DNA of 64,000 bases from Metabacillus indicus LMG 22858 (lineage in GTDB: Bacteria > Bacillota > Bacilli > Bacillales > Bacillaceae). Positions 33,380 through 42,231 of the stretch are shown piece after piece. Made by a program: the position numbers and the translations under genes. Numbering within the stretch: the stretch's first letter is position 1; every line of letters begins with the position of its first letter. Under the pieces are notes generated by a model. It was given only the letters and a program-made list of their open reading frames with translations. It was not told the DNA's origin and made no database searches. Where the stretch lies: the NCBI RefSeq assembly GCF_000708755.2, contig NZ_JGVU02000002.1:1116001-1180000 (forward strand), written 5' to 3'.

Positions 33380-33408
33380 GAGACAATCACATGGAATGCA
33401 ATTGTCTC
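33380..33408 (-). terminator. Terminator after the FtsX-type permease gene
   Basis: Arms GAGACAAT and ATTGTCTC with a 13-base loop, followed on the minus strand by TTTTTTATAA. Confidence 0.75.
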
Positions 33409-33439
33409 TCTTAAATTTCCAGGGCAATATCAATTCTCT

Positions 33440-35698
33440 TTATTCCTGGCGCTTCAGCACTTCCTGCAGCGGAATGCGGCTGATTTTTCGTTTTGAAAGC
33501 TGCAGGGAGGTTACATATGATGCGTAGATAATGATAAAACCAGCAGCAATCATCAGATAGTCGGGTTCGATCGGAAGTGAAAATCCGGTTGATTCTGAAA
33601 CAGATGCCATCAATCCTTTGTAGCTGATAAATGCAAGAGGAACGCCGAGTACGTATCCTGCTATTATAACCGGAGTATAGACATTCAGAAGCAGGGATGA
33701 AATTTCTTTCCTGTCATAGCCCATGACTTTCAGCAGGGAAATGTTCACGGTGTGCTCATCCATCATCATGCTGGTGATCAGGTAGATGATGAGGAGGCCG
33801 ATCAAGAATGCGAAGATACCGATGACGGCCGCCGAATAGTTGGTCGGCTCAAGCAGCTGTTCCATACCTTTTTTCATCGCGTTTTTGTCTTCAATCGCCG
33901 CGATTGCTTCACCAGATTCCTTTTCTGGCTTTTCAAGCGTCCATTTTCCGATGTATGCATCCTCTTCCAGGCTCAGAAAGCGGTTCACGTCCCCGCGTTC
34001 CATGTAGATGGCATGACCGATAAAGATTTCTGCGACACCGGTGACAGTGACGGATTGCTCCTGGTCCGTCCAGGGATTTTGAAGCGTGATGGAATCTCCG
34101 GCTTCAAGGCCTTCAGCTGCAGCCAAAGCCTGCGTTACGACTGCCCCGTCTGACAGCGCGCCGTTCAGCTCTGTACCGCTGCTGTCAATCAGCTTCAGCA
34201 TTGGCGTTGAGGGATCCAAACCAATGAGCTGCGTTTTTACGTCTTTTCTGCCGTCTTTCCCTTTTATAATGGCTTCTGCTGCAGAAAACGGACTTTCCTC
34301 TGCCGAAACAGGCTCCGTTTTTACTTCCTGATAATAGACCGCATAGTTATAGCGATAGGCATCTTCATACGTTTTTTTCATGAGGACGTTCATTGAATTC
34401 ATGGAAATGAATCCAAAGGTGACTAATAAGGAAGAAAAGAGAATTCCTGTAAACAGCACAAGGCTCTTGGATGGACTGCTGAGCAGCATTTTCAGACGGA
34501 ACCTTCTCTTAAAGCTCCATTTCGATGGGAGCTTTATTGCTCCTTTTTTCGAAAAAGACGGTCTTGAGTGCAGCAGCTGGAGCGGCGGTTTGCTGACTTT
34601 TTTCCTGATTGTCAGGAAACCGGCCAGACAAAGAACGGAAATCGGTACGGCAAATCCAGCGATAAGAGTGACCGGATCAAAGGCAAGCCGGTTTAAAATG
34701 GGCAGATTGTAAAAAGCGGTGTAGAGCTCTGTCAGTGGCCTCGCTGCAATCAGTCCCGCCGCTATCCCGAGTATCGTGCCGGAAATGGAAATGATCAATG
34801 GATACATCATAAAGGAGAGCGTGACTTCTTTTCTGGTGTACCCAAGCGCAAGAAGGGTTCCAATTTGATTGGACTGCACGTCTATTTGTCTTTTCAGCAT
34901 TAAAACGACTATAAACAGGGCAAGCAGTCCGATAAAGACGGGAAGAACACTTCCGAATGACTGATTGGACTCAATTTCTGCGTCAATGTACGAAATCCTG
35001 ACATTGTCTTTTGCATCGGTCCATTTCAGGACAGGAACCGTTTCTGAAACAGCCTTTTTCAGACTGCTTAAGGAACCGCTGTTTTCAGAAAATCGCCCGG
35101 AGTAATAAACAGGCGGCTGATTTCCCCCAGGAAAATCCTCTTTGTCTATCAGCACGACACCGAAGGTCTTCGGATCAGCCATCAGGTCATTCTCGTTTTG
35201 TACGCCGTAAATATAGTCCGGAAGATACACATGGGCTGTGATTTTATATGTTTCCCCTCCGGAGTCCCAGATGTCTCCCACTTTCAGCCCGTGTGCATCT
35301 GCAAAAGAAGCGGTTATGGCTGCTTCATTCTTTTCATCAGGCAAACTGCCTTTTACCACATACGGTTCGTTAATTCCTTGCTGAATAGAAAGAATCCGGG
35401 TAATGACTCCCTCCTTCCATTCGATATCCAGCCATTGGCGGGCCTGCAGATTCACGCCAAATTCCTTTTCAAATGATGCAAGCTGATCCTCAGACAGCCG
35501 CTCTCCCACTGTAAATTGAAAATCCTCCTGCTTATACTCTTCTCTAAACAGCTGATTGCTCGAATCCATCAGTGCCATTGTGCTTGAGAGCGTGACAAAA
35601 AGCATGACGGCAACCGCAAGAAGAAGAGCAGAGCCTCCAAACTGCAGCGGCTTTTGCCCGATGGTGCGCAGAGCCATGGCGGTGATTTTCATACCCAT
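33440..35698 (-). CDS. FtsX-type ABC transporter permease, two MacB/FtsX units
   Basis: 752 residues. N-terminal helix QFGGSALLLAVAVMLFVTLS followed by a large extracellular domain, then helices FGSVLPVFIGLLALFIVVLM and LIISISGTILGIAAGLIAAR, a second extracellular domain, and three C-terminal helices from YSAAVIGIFAFLIGLLIIYL. LALGYTRKEVTLSFMMYP and LLKVMGYDRKEISSLLL are the FtsX-type coupling segments. It works with the overlapping ATPase as an exporter or lipoprotein-release/mechanotransmission system. Start ATG 35698 or ATG 35692, the latter better spaced from AGGTG. Confidence 0.88.
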   Translation of the reverse strand: MGMKITAMALRTIGQKPLQFGGSALLLAVAVMLFVTLSSTMALMDSSNQLFREEYKQEDFQFTVGERLSEDQLASFEKEFGVNLQARQWLDIEWKEGVITRILSIQQGINEPYVVKGSLPDEKNEAAITASFADAHGLKVGDIWDSGGETYKITAHVYLPDYIYGVQNENDLMADPKTFGVVLIDKEDFPGGNQPPVYYSGRFSENSGSLSSLKKAVSETVPVLKWTDAKDNVRISYIDAEIESNQSFGSVLPVFIGLLALFIVVLMLKRQIDVQSNQIGTLLALGYTRKEVTLSFMMYPLIISISGTILGIAAGLIAARPLTELYTAFYNLPILNRLAFDPVTLIAGFAVPISVLCLAGFLTIRKKVSKPPLQLLHSRPSFSKKGAIKLPSKWSFKRRFRLKMLLSSPSKSLVLFTGILFSSLLVTFGFISMNSMNVLMKKTYEDAYRYNYAVYYQEVKTEPVSAEESPFSAAEAIIKGKDGRKDVKTQLIGLDPSTPMLKLIDSSGTELNGALSDGAVVTQALAAAEGLEAGDSITLQNPWTDQEQSVTVTGVAEIFIGHAIYMERGDVNRFLSLEEDAYIGKWTLEKPEKESGEAIAAIEDKNAMKKGMEQLLEPTNYSAAVIGIFAFLIGLLIIYLITSMMMDEHTVNISLLKVMGYDRKEISSLLLNVYTPVIIAGYVLGVPLAFISYKGLMASVSESTGFSLPIEPDYLMIAAGFIIIYASYVTSLQLSKRKISRIPLQEVLKRQE

Positions 35699-36390
35699 TT
35701 CACCTGCTCTGCAGGTATTGGAGCCTCATTTTTAACGGTTTCAATGATTTTTCCGCTTTTCATTTTCATGACGGTATGGGCCATATCGGCAATGCCTGGA
35801 TTATGGGTGATCATTAGAATGGTTGTACCATATATACGATTGATTTCCTGAATAAGTGAAAGAATTTTTTTTCCGGTCTCTTCATCAAGAGCTCCTGTCG
35901 GCTCATCACAGAACAGGATACTTGGATTTTTTACGATTGCCCGTGCAATGGCTGTTCTTTGCTGCTCCCCTCCGCTTAATTGATGCGGAAACTTGTGCTG
36001 GTGTTCACTCATTCCGACTTTATCCAGGATCTCATCAGGAGAAAGAGGATGGTCGCTGATGTCAGCACCGGTTTCAACGTTCTCCCTGACAGTCAGTGCA
36101 GAAATAAGATTATAGGACTGGAAAATAAAGCCCGCATGCTTTCTTCTGAAAAGCGTTAGCTGCCTGTCGTTCATTTCATGAAGGTTTTCTCCCTGGACGG
36201 TGACCTGCCCCCCGTCTGCTCTGTCAATTCCGCCGGCCACGTTAAGAAAGGTGGATTTCCCGGAGCCGGATGGTCCTAGAATGACAATGATTTCGCCTTT
36301 TCCGCAGGCAATGCTGACGTCATTTAATGCAGGCACCTCTACTTCACCTGTACGGTATATTTTTCTGACATTCTCAAAACTGAAACTCAT
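35689..36390 (-). CDS. ABC transporter ATP-binding protein (MacB/LolD type)
   Basis: 233 residues with Walker A GPSGSGKS, signature LSGGEQQR, Walker B ILFCDEPTGAL and H-loop ITHNP. The MacB-type partner order and 10-base overlap with the FtsX permease show a single exporter. ATG at 36390 follows GGGGG; the longer open frame to 36519 is not needed. Confidence 0.92.
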   Translation of the reverse strand: MSFSFENVRKIYRTGEVEVPALNDVSIACGKGEIIVILGPSGSGKSTFLNVAGGIDRADGGQVTVQGENLHEMNDRQLTLFRRKHAGFIFQSYNLISALTVRENVETGADISDHPLSPDEILDKVGMSEHQHKFPHQLSGGEQQRTAIARAIVKNPSILFCDEPTGALDEETGKKILSLIQEINRIYGTTILMITHNPGIADMAHTVMKMKSGKIIETVKNEAPIPAEQVKWV

Positions 36391-36644
36391 ACAGACACCC
36401 CCGGTTATTTCTAGTATATTCCTCTGTATCGTACTAAAAATCTTCCTTCTTGACGATCTCTTATTTTTGCTTGTAATCATTTTCATTTCCGTTTTATGGA
36501 TACAATAGAAATGGTTCATACTACTTATGTAGGAAATTGATCTTAAATGTTTGATTTACTTCATGGTTAGCATTAAAATTAAGTACTTGAACAGGTTACA
36601 TATCATTATTAATAAATCCGCTGATACAAAGTGAGGTTCAATAC

Positions 36645-38135
36645 ATGAATACGGAACATAAACCAAAAGCAGTAATCGTAATTTTCGGAGCAACAGGAGA
36701 TCTTGCCAAGCGCAAGCTTTTCCCCTCCATCTACCGTCTTCACCGCAGCAAAAAAATCGACAGTGACTTCGCTGTTGTAGGCGTGGGCAGAAGACCGTGG
36801 ACAAATGAAGAATTCCGCTCAAATGTCAGCGACTCGATTCAGTCATCGATCAAGCAGTCATCTGAACTAGATGAATTTGCATCGCATTTTTACTATCATC
36901 CATTTGATGTGACAAATCCATCTTCCTACCTTGAGCTGAAAGGCATGCTTTCAGAGCTTGACGGCAAATACAGCATCCCTGGAAACAGAATGTTCTACAT
37001 GGCGATGGCGCCGGAATTTTTCGGAACGATTGCCCGGAATTTAAAAAGCGAAGGCCTGACAGCGACAGAAGGCTGGAGCCGTCTTGTCATTGAAAAGCCG
37101 TTCGGACACGATCTGCCTTCTGCACAGGAGCTGAACGATGAAATCCGTGAAGCTTTCTCGGAAGATCAAATTTACCGCATTGACCACTATCTTGGAAAAC
37201 AGATGGTGCAGAATATTGAGGTGATCCGCTTCTCAAACGCATTGTTTGAGTCGGTATGGAACAACCGCTATATCTCAAACATTCAGGTTACTTCAAGCGA
37301 AGTTCTTGGGGTTGAAGACCGCGGACGTTACTACGAAAATTCAGGTGCGCTTCGTGATATGGTTCAAAATCACTTAATGCAGATGGTCGCCCTGCTTGCG
37401 ATGGAGCCGCCGATCAAGCTTGAAACAGACGAGATTCGTTCAGAAAAAGTAAAAGTGATGCGCGCACTCCGCCCTCTTACAGAGAAGGATGTGCCTGATT
37501 ACTTCGTCCGCGGACAGTACGGCAAAGGCGATTCAGAAGACGTATCTGTTCCCGGCTACCGCGAAGAAAGCAATGTAGATCCGGAATCCAACACAGAAAC
37601 TTATGTTGCCGGCAAGCTGATGATCGACAACTTCAGATGGGCTGGCGTGCCTTTCTATATCCGTACAGGAAAGCGCATGACGGCCAAATCAACGAAGATT
37701 GTTGTACAGTTCAAAGACCTGCCGATGAACCTTTACTCAAACGACGTAGACAGCAAGCATCCAAACCTGCTTGTCATTCACATTCAGCCGGATGAAGGCA
37801 TCACGCTGCACCTGAATGCCAAAGAAGCAGGCGGCGGCTCTTACGTCAAGCCGATCAAGCTTGACTACTGCAGCAATTGTGTTGATCAGTTCAACACGCC
37901 TGAAGCCTACGAAAAACTCATCTACGACGGCTTGCGCGGTGACGCCACCAACTTCACGCACTGGGATGAAGTGTCGCTCTCATGGAGCTATGTGGACACC
38001 ATCTCCAAAGCATGGGAAACGCACAAAGCAGAATTCCCTAACTACGCAGCCGGCACAATGGGTCCAAAAGCCGCTGACGAACTGCTTGAAAAAGACGGTT
38101 TCCACTGGTGGCCGATTACGGATATGGTTGATTAA
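36645..38135 (+). CDS. zwf: Glucose-6-phosphate dehydrogenase
   Basis: 496 residues. N-terminal nucleotide site IFGATGDLAKRKLFPS, active-site RIDHYLGKQMVQN, and IEKPFGHDL are all present, with the normal C-terminal domain ending WWPITDMVD. It oxidises glucose 6-phosphate to 6-phosphogluconolactone with NADP+, the entry to the oxidative pentose-phosphate pathway; GndA downstream provides the third step. ATG 36645 follows GTGAGG. It has its own terminator and is flanked by accessory DNA on both sides. Confidence 0.97.
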   Translation: MNTEHKPKAVIVIFGATGDLAKRKLFPSIYRLHRSKKIDSDFAVVGVGRRPWTNEEFRSNVSDSIQSSIKQSSELDEFASHFYYHPFDVTNPSSYLELKGMLSELDGKYSIPGNRMFYMAMAPEFFGTIARNLKSEGLTATEGWSRLVIEKPFGHDLPSAQELNDEIREAFSEDQIYRIDHYLGKQMVQNIEVIRFSNALFESVWNNRYISNIQVTSSEVLGVEDRGRYYENSGALRDMVQNHLMQMVALLAMEPPIKLETDEIRSEKVKVMRALRPLTEKDVPDYFVRGQYGKGDSEDVSVPGYREESNVDPESNTETYVAGKLMIDNFRWAGVPFYIRTGKRMTAKSTKIVVQFKDLPMNLYSNDVDSKHPNLLVIHIQPDEGITLHLNAKEAGGGSYVKPIKLDYCSNCVDQFNTPEAYEKLIYDGLRGDATNFTHWDEVSLSWSYVDTISKAWETHKAEFPNYAAGTMGPKAADELLEKDGFHWWPITDMVD

Positions 38136-38150
38136 TTCTATGTTATATCG

Positions 38151-38173
38151 CACCGCTTTTAGCGGTGTTTTTT
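38151..38173 (+). terminator. Terminator after zwf
   Basis: Arms CACCGCT and AGCGGTG with a short loop, followed by TTTTTTTATTG. Confidence 0.9.
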
Positions 38174-38195
38174 TATTGCACAAAAACATAGAAAT

Positions 38196-38759
38196 TTAAA
38201 CATGTCGCAAGTTCATATTCCTATTTAACAGCTGGTTGTATTCAGTCCAAAATTCTTCATACAATTCTTTATCGTAGTCATCAGAAATCCGTTTTTCTTT
38301 CGAATGATCAAACAATTCTTTCGCCTGAAGGGCAAAAGAGACAATCTGGTCTTTATAATCGATGCTGCTAATATTCACTTCTAACCCTGGATAATAGATA
38401 CTCCCCGTATCCGGATTGGTTGTAGTAATCTTCACAAAATCCGATAGGATCACGTGATCGTTCAGGTGTTTGACGCTCCAGTGGATAGAAATGGGGCAGC
38501 CCATCATCAGGATTGCCCCGCATCCGTGGAGAATTAGCCCTTCATCATGTTCAGGGTCACAGCAATAATCATTTTCAAGAGTTCTCAGCATTGACAGAGC
38601 GGACTCACTGATTCCCCATTCTTCGTTAACGGATGACTGTGTAATAATCGTATCATGAACACTCAAGAAAATTTCACCATGAGAACATAAGTCTTGTTCA
38701 TCATGGCAAAGCCAACGTTGATTCTCAATTTTGATTGTAAAGGGATTTGGCCGTTTCAT
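38196..38759 (-). CDS. Hypothetical protein, 187 aa
   Basis: A soluble protein with no signal peptide. The N-terminus contains FTIKIENQRWLCHDEQDLCS and the middle has VNEEWGISESALSMLRTLEN and HGCGAILMMGCPISIHWSVK. Charged C-terminus. I do not recognise it; small immunity-like proteins are common neighbours, but nothing proves that. ATG 38759 follows GGAG and overlaps the stop of the preceding small membrane gene, so they are coupled. Confidence 0.65.
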   Translation of the reverse strand: MKRPNPFTIKIENQRWLCHDEQDLCSHGEIFLSVHDTIITQSSVNEEWGISESALSMLRTLENDYCCDPEHDEGLILHGCGAILMMGCPISIHWSVKHLNDHVILSDFVKITTTNPDTGSIYYPGLEVNISSIDYKDQIVSFALQAKELFDHSKEKRISDDYDKELYEEFWTEYNQLLNRNMNLRHV

Positions 38760-38968
38760 TATTCATTCTCCTGTTTCGTAGGCTTCTTTCTTTGTTTGTT
38801 TCTTGGAGAGATTAACCAATTTAAAAAAGTAATGATTCCTGCTAAAGCAAAAGCTTCAATTACGTTTTGTTTCCAAAGCAAAACTTTTGTTTCCTGATAA
38901 TCAAAAAATACTTTTGTTGTACTAATTAATAGAAATAGAATAAGGAAATAAATGAGCTCTTTTTTCAA
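38759..38968 (-). CDS. Small membrane protein, 69 aa
   Basis: Two hydrophobic stretches: LIYFLILFLLISTTKVFF and IEAFALAGIITFLNWLI, then a basic tail (SPRNKQRKKPTKQENE). TTG start at 38968, 8 bases after CGGAG; a longer frame to 38986 is possible. It overlaps the next gene by one base. Unknown function. Confidence 0.55.
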   Translation of the reverse strand: MKKELIYFLILFLLISTTKVFFDYQETKVLLWKQNVIEAFALAGIITFLNWLISPRNKQRKKPTKQENE

Positions 38969-39085
38969 TTCATCAGCTCCGAACAAAGGATAAAGTAATC
39001 AACAAACATTACTAATGTTATTTTGAGGGTACTCTTATTATTCAAACAGCCGCCGCTTAACATTTAATTGTAATCTGCCCAAAAC

Positions 39086-39505
39086 CTATTCATACTCCAT
39101 TACGTTTAACCACTGCCCATCTGGACCTATTGTGATATTAGGGATTACATTTGATTCAAATAGTTTATAGAAGTCACCGTGCCTGTTAAGTTTGGATAGG
39201 TCTTCTGTCACATCTGTTTCAGAAAAAACAAGATAGTCCATTGTTGTTGACCTCAAGTAAAATTCATAGATATATTGCTTATTAAGGTCCTTTACGTACC
39301 CTACCTCACCAGTATCCCACTTGAAAAAACGGGATAACGAAATGGTTTTAACTGAGATGAAATTTGAAGAGAGTGTAGTAAACAATTCTTCTTCATAGTC
39401 TGGAATGATTGCATAGATGTAACATCCGTTCTTATAAAAAGAAGATACCTGATCTATCAATTCCTGTTCTTCAATTTCTTCGTCGAGGAATACCTCTGTT
39501 CTCAT
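39086..39505 (-). CDS. Hypothetical protein, possible orphan immunity protein
   Basis: 139 residues, acidic, soluble. Features are EVFLDEEIEEQELIDQVSSF at the start and an aromatic middle (KQYIYEFYLRSTTMDYLVFS), ending DGQWLNVMEYE. No family recognised. ATG 39505 follows GGGGTG by about 9 bases. It lies near the SMI1/KNR4 gene at 40131, which suggests but does not prove an immunity role. Confidence 0.6.
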   Translation of the reverse strand: MRTEVFLDEEIEEQELIDQVSSFYKNGCYIYAIIPDYEEELFTTLSSNFISVKTISLSRFFKWDTGEVGYVKDLNKQYIYEFYLRSTTMDYLVFSETDVTEDLSKLNRHGDFYKLFESNVIPNITIGPDGQWLNVMEYE

Positions 39506-39616
39506 AAACAATCGATCACCCCCTTCCAGTTCTAATTATTTCAAGTCGAAACACAATACAACTTTTAATAACAAGCCTATGTTAAATTCTTTATGTTAAA
39601 TTAGATTAAATTAAAA

Positions 39617-39636
39617 AGAAACCAAACTTATAGTGG
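39617..39636 (-). terminator. Terminator beyond the 41-aa ORF
   Basis: Arms GAAACCA and TGGTTTC with an 8-base A/T loop, followed on the minus strand by TTTTTAATTT. Confidence 0.65.
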
Positions 39637-39713
39637 TTTCCTGATCACTTTTTGAAATAGCCCTCAGTTATTTAAGGACATTCATGTTATTACTAAAAAG
39701 GAGCCAAGACAAA

Positions 39714-39839
39714 TCAAAACCAATCTTTTACATAAGCAACTAATCCCATTAATGCACCTATTCCTGCCCCAATAAAAACAGGTACTACAAAATTTGATTT
39801 ATATCTTTTTTTGCTTAGTATCTCATTATTGTGACTCAT
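39714..39839 (-). CDS. Small membrane protein, 41 aa
   Basis: ATG at 39839 follows AGAGGGGA. A basic N-terminus (MSHNNEILSKKRYKSN) precedes one hydrophobic, glycine-rich helix FVVPVFIGAGIGALMGLVAY. Below usual annotation limits; good ribosome binding site, terminator at 39617. Unknown function. Confidence 0.55.
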   Translation of the reverse strand: MSHNNEILSKKRYKSNFVVPVFIGAGIGALMGLVAYVKDWF

Positions 39840-39984
39840 TAAAATGTCCCCTCTGTATACTATTATTTATTAACTATACGAAAAAATCAGGAAAAAGTTT
39901 CAAGTTCCCTCTACTAATTATCTTTTGAGTAGATGAATAAGTACTATACATTGGATTTTGACAATCTCAAACTATCGTAGCTTA

Positions 39985-40074
39985 TTATCTCCTTTTTTGT
40001 TTGTTCCCTTTATTCAACAAAGATGCTGCGATAGCAGAAAAGATATCACCGAAAAGAGTTAAAAGAGCACTCAT
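39985..40074 (-). CDS. 29-aa amphipathic peptide
   Basis: ATG at 40074 has AAAGGAG at the ideal distance of 8 bases. The peptide starts MSALLTLFGDIFSAIAASLL and ends with a basic NKGNKQKRR tail: an amphipathic helix with a positive C-terminus. That form is shared by leaderless peptide bacteriocins, phenol-soluble-modulin-like peptides and some toxin-antitoxin toxins. No antitoxin, immunity or export gene is adjacent. Confidence 0.5.
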   Translation of the reverse strand: MSALLTLFGDIFSAIAASLLNKGNKQKRR

Positions 40075-40130
40075 GTATGTCACTCCTTTCTATATAATCA
40101 ATTTATGCTTTATATGAAATCCACTTCACA

Positions 40131-40922
40131 TTACTGCACAAGGTTCCGGAAGTAAAATTCCTCATAATCCTTGATTTCATTGTCAATTCTTATCAAAATC
40201 ACAATCTTCTTTACTGCCTTAGAAGATAGAACTCCCTTTTCATAAAACCCGTTGCCATAAGTGACAGCTAACTCTTTAATCCCAAGTATAGGACTTTGCA
40301 GAAGTAATATCACACTTTCCTCAATGAAGCGTTCGTTTCCTGCAGGATTAAAGTAGAGATAATCCAGGGCAGGAATGATTTCTTGTTCAATGTTTGTTAG
40401 AAAAGCGACTTTGAGTTCCTCATATGTCCAAACCCTTTGGTTCTGTTCATAAAAGAATTCATCATGCTCGTTTTCTTCTTCGGTATACAATTTGTTTAAA
40501 AAAGCTTCAAAGTCCGGAGCAAGTTCAATGACTAGTTCTGAATCAGCCTCAATATAGATGATTGGCGGATTTTCTTTTGTCTTTCGATAATCAAAAGCAC
40601 TCCAGGAATGCCCGTCTCCAGAAAAAATCACAATATTATGCGGCAGTCCCCACTCGCTTATCAAATATTCACTGTTTAAAATACTGTGTTTTTCACCTAT
40701 CCCCCAAATATGGCCTACATGAATATGATCATCTGCCCAGGATGTCGGGACATTCGTCGGGAACGATTTGTCATTAAGCGAGGCGCCATTTTGTTCGGTA
40801 AGAAGAGCTAGATAGGATTTAGGCAGCCTTACTTTGAGTTTTCCTTCAGCATGATGAACTGCTTCATCAGTTAAGGTAATTAATGTATAATAGTCATCAT
40901 CTTTTTGCCAGATTGTTTTCAA
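40131..40922 (-). CDS. SMI1/KNR4 family protein with C-terminal extension
   Basis: 263 residues. The SUKH core is in the first half: DEAVHHAEGKLKVRLPKSYL, ALLTEQNGASLNDKSFPTN, LPHNIVIFSGDGHSWSAFDY and PPIIYIEADSELVIELAPDF. The last ~120 residues form a helical extension. It probably neutralises a polymorphic toxin; no toxin is adjacent. TTG start, 10 bases after AAGGAG. Confidence 0.85.
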   Translation of the reverse strand: MKTIWQKDDDYYTLITLTDEAVHHAEGKLKVRLPKSYLALLTEQNGASLNDKSFPTNVPTSWADDHIHVGHIWGIGEKHSILNSEYLISEWGLPHNIVIFSGDGHSWSAFDYRKTKENPPIIYIEADSELVIELAPDFEAFLNKLYTEEENEHDEFFYEQNQRVWTYEELKVAFLTNIEQEIIPALDYLYFNPAGNERFIEESVILLLQSPILGIKELAVTYGNGFYEKGVLSSKAVKKIVILIRIDNEIKDYEEFYFRNLVQ

Positions 40923-41072
40923 GATTCATGTACTCCTTAATCGTAATTACAGCTTTCGTTTTTCTATAACATACTTCAACAACTGCGTCTCCTATCCTCT
41001 TTCAGACATAGAAATACTCGTGAAGCTTCAATTAATCATATAATGAATGCTTGATACCACACATCATATTCA

Positions 41073-41101
41073 TTGACAGAACTTTCAACTCATATTACTA
41101 T
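41073..41101 (+). promoter_or_regulatory. Sigma-A-like promoter of the SDR gene
   Basis: TTGACA at 41073-41078 and TACTAT at 41096-41101 with a 17-base spacer. Confidence 0.6.
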
Positions 41102-41122
41102 ATGTTTAAACACTTAAACATA
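41101..41122. promoter_or_regulatory. Operator-like palindrome at the SDR promoter
   Basis: TATGTTTAA, four bases, TTAAACATA: a perfect inverted repeat that begins at the -10 element and covers the start-site region. The half-site TATGTTTAA recurs at the front of the opposing MFS gene (43505). Confidence 0.65.
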
Positions 41123-41148
41123 TAGTTGTTGGAAGGATGATCTTAGTA

Positions 41149-42180
41149 ATGAAGAAAACCGTACTTGTCACAGGCGGAACCGGCTATGTTGCAGCCTGGG
41201 TCGTTAAGGAACTGCTTGATGGCGGCCATGATGTAAGAATTACTGTCCGCGATGCAGCGAAGACAGAAAAATACCAGCATCTCCTGGATGTTGAGCAACA
41301 ATCTTCCGGAAAATTGACAGTCTATGAAGCAGATTTGCTAGAAAAAGGAAGCTTCGATGAAGCCGTGAAAGGTACTGAGTATGTCTTTCATACCGCTTCC
41401 CCTTTTTTCATCAGCGGATTTAAAGATGCTCAAAAAGACTTGATTGAACCGGCTTTGGAAGGCACGAAAAACGTTCTGGAGTCTGTCAGACGCTCACCTG
41501 AAGTGAAACGGGTTGTCCTTACGAGCAGTGCAGTGGCCATTTTTGGGGATAATGCGGATATGGAGGGCAAGTCCTCTTTTAATGAACAGGATTGGAACAC
41601 AACAAGCAGTGTTTCACATCAGCCATACAGCTACTCAAAAACACTCGCTGAAAAGGCTGCATGGGAAATGGCGGACAAGCAGCACTTTGATTTAGTCACC
41701 ATTAACCCAACCTTTATTCTTGGTCCGTCTCTTTCAAAACGCTCAGATTCAACGAGCATCAGCACAATTCTCGATCTTCTGAAAGGCGGATTTAAAAGCG
41801 GTGTGCCAAACTTAATCAACGGAACCGTTGATGTGCGTGATGTTGCAAAAGCCCATGTGCTTGCAGCCTTCACTGAATCTGCAAAGGGCAGATACTTGAT
41901 TTCAAATGAGGAAGCTTCCCTGCTCGATATGGCCCGAATATTTGAAGAGAACCGCCCAAATCACTATCCTCTTCCAAAACGCGAAGTGCCGAAGCCGCTC
42001 ATCTGGCTGATTGCACCGAAAGTCGGCCTGACACGGAAGTATGTCAGCAAAAACGTTGGAATAAATGCTCGTTTTGATAATAGAAAAAGCATAGATGAAC
42101 TCGGCATGACTTACAGAAGTCTAAAAACGACGCTGATTGATCAGAACGAGCAGCTTGAGGCTGACAGATTGCTTGCATAA
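41149..42180 (+). CDS. NAD(P)-dependent reductase/epimerase, extended SDR (dihydroflavonol reductase-like)
   Basis: 343 residues. Rossmann motif LVTGGTGYVAAWVVKELL, catalytic Y-S-Y-S-K in YSYSKTLAEKAAWEMAD with the preceding TSSAVAIFG serine, and NPTFILGPSL. This is the flavonol/aldehyde-reductase branch of extended SDRs. Substrate unknown. ATG 41149 follows GGAAGG; an ATG at 41137 is too close. A perfect operator covers its promoter, so it is regulated, perhaps by a TetR or MarR family repressor elsewhere. Confidence 0.88.
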   Translation: MKKTVLVTGGTGYVAAWVVKELLDGGHDVRITVRDAAKTEKYQHLLDVEQQSSGKLTVYEADLLEKGSFDEAVKGTEYVFHTASPFFISGFKDAQKDLIEPALEGTKNVLESVRRSPEVKRVVLTSSAVAIFGDNADMEGKSSFNEQDWNTTSSVSHQPYSYSKTLAEKAAWEMADKQHFDLVTINPTFILGPSLSKRSDSTSISTILDLLKGGFKSGVPNLINGTVDVRDVAKAHVLAAFTESAKGRYLISNEEASLLDMARIFEENRPNHYPLPKREVPKPLIWLIAPKVGLTRKYVSKNVGINARFDNRKSIDELGMTYRSLKTTLIDQNEQLEADRLLA

Positions 42181-42187
42181 AAAGACC

Positions 42188-42222
42188 AAAAAAGATGATT
42201 TCATGATGAAATCATCTTTTTT
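42188..42222. terminator. Bidirectional terminator between SDR and MFS genes
   Basis: Arms AAAAAAGATGATTTCA and TGAAATCATCTTTTTT with a 3-base loop. Confidence 0.92.
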
Positions 42223-42231
42223 GATTTATTG

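Noticed and set aside
33752-35851. Several plus-strand ORFs opposite the FtsX permease
   Set aside because: Shadows of the strong minus-strand coding frame.
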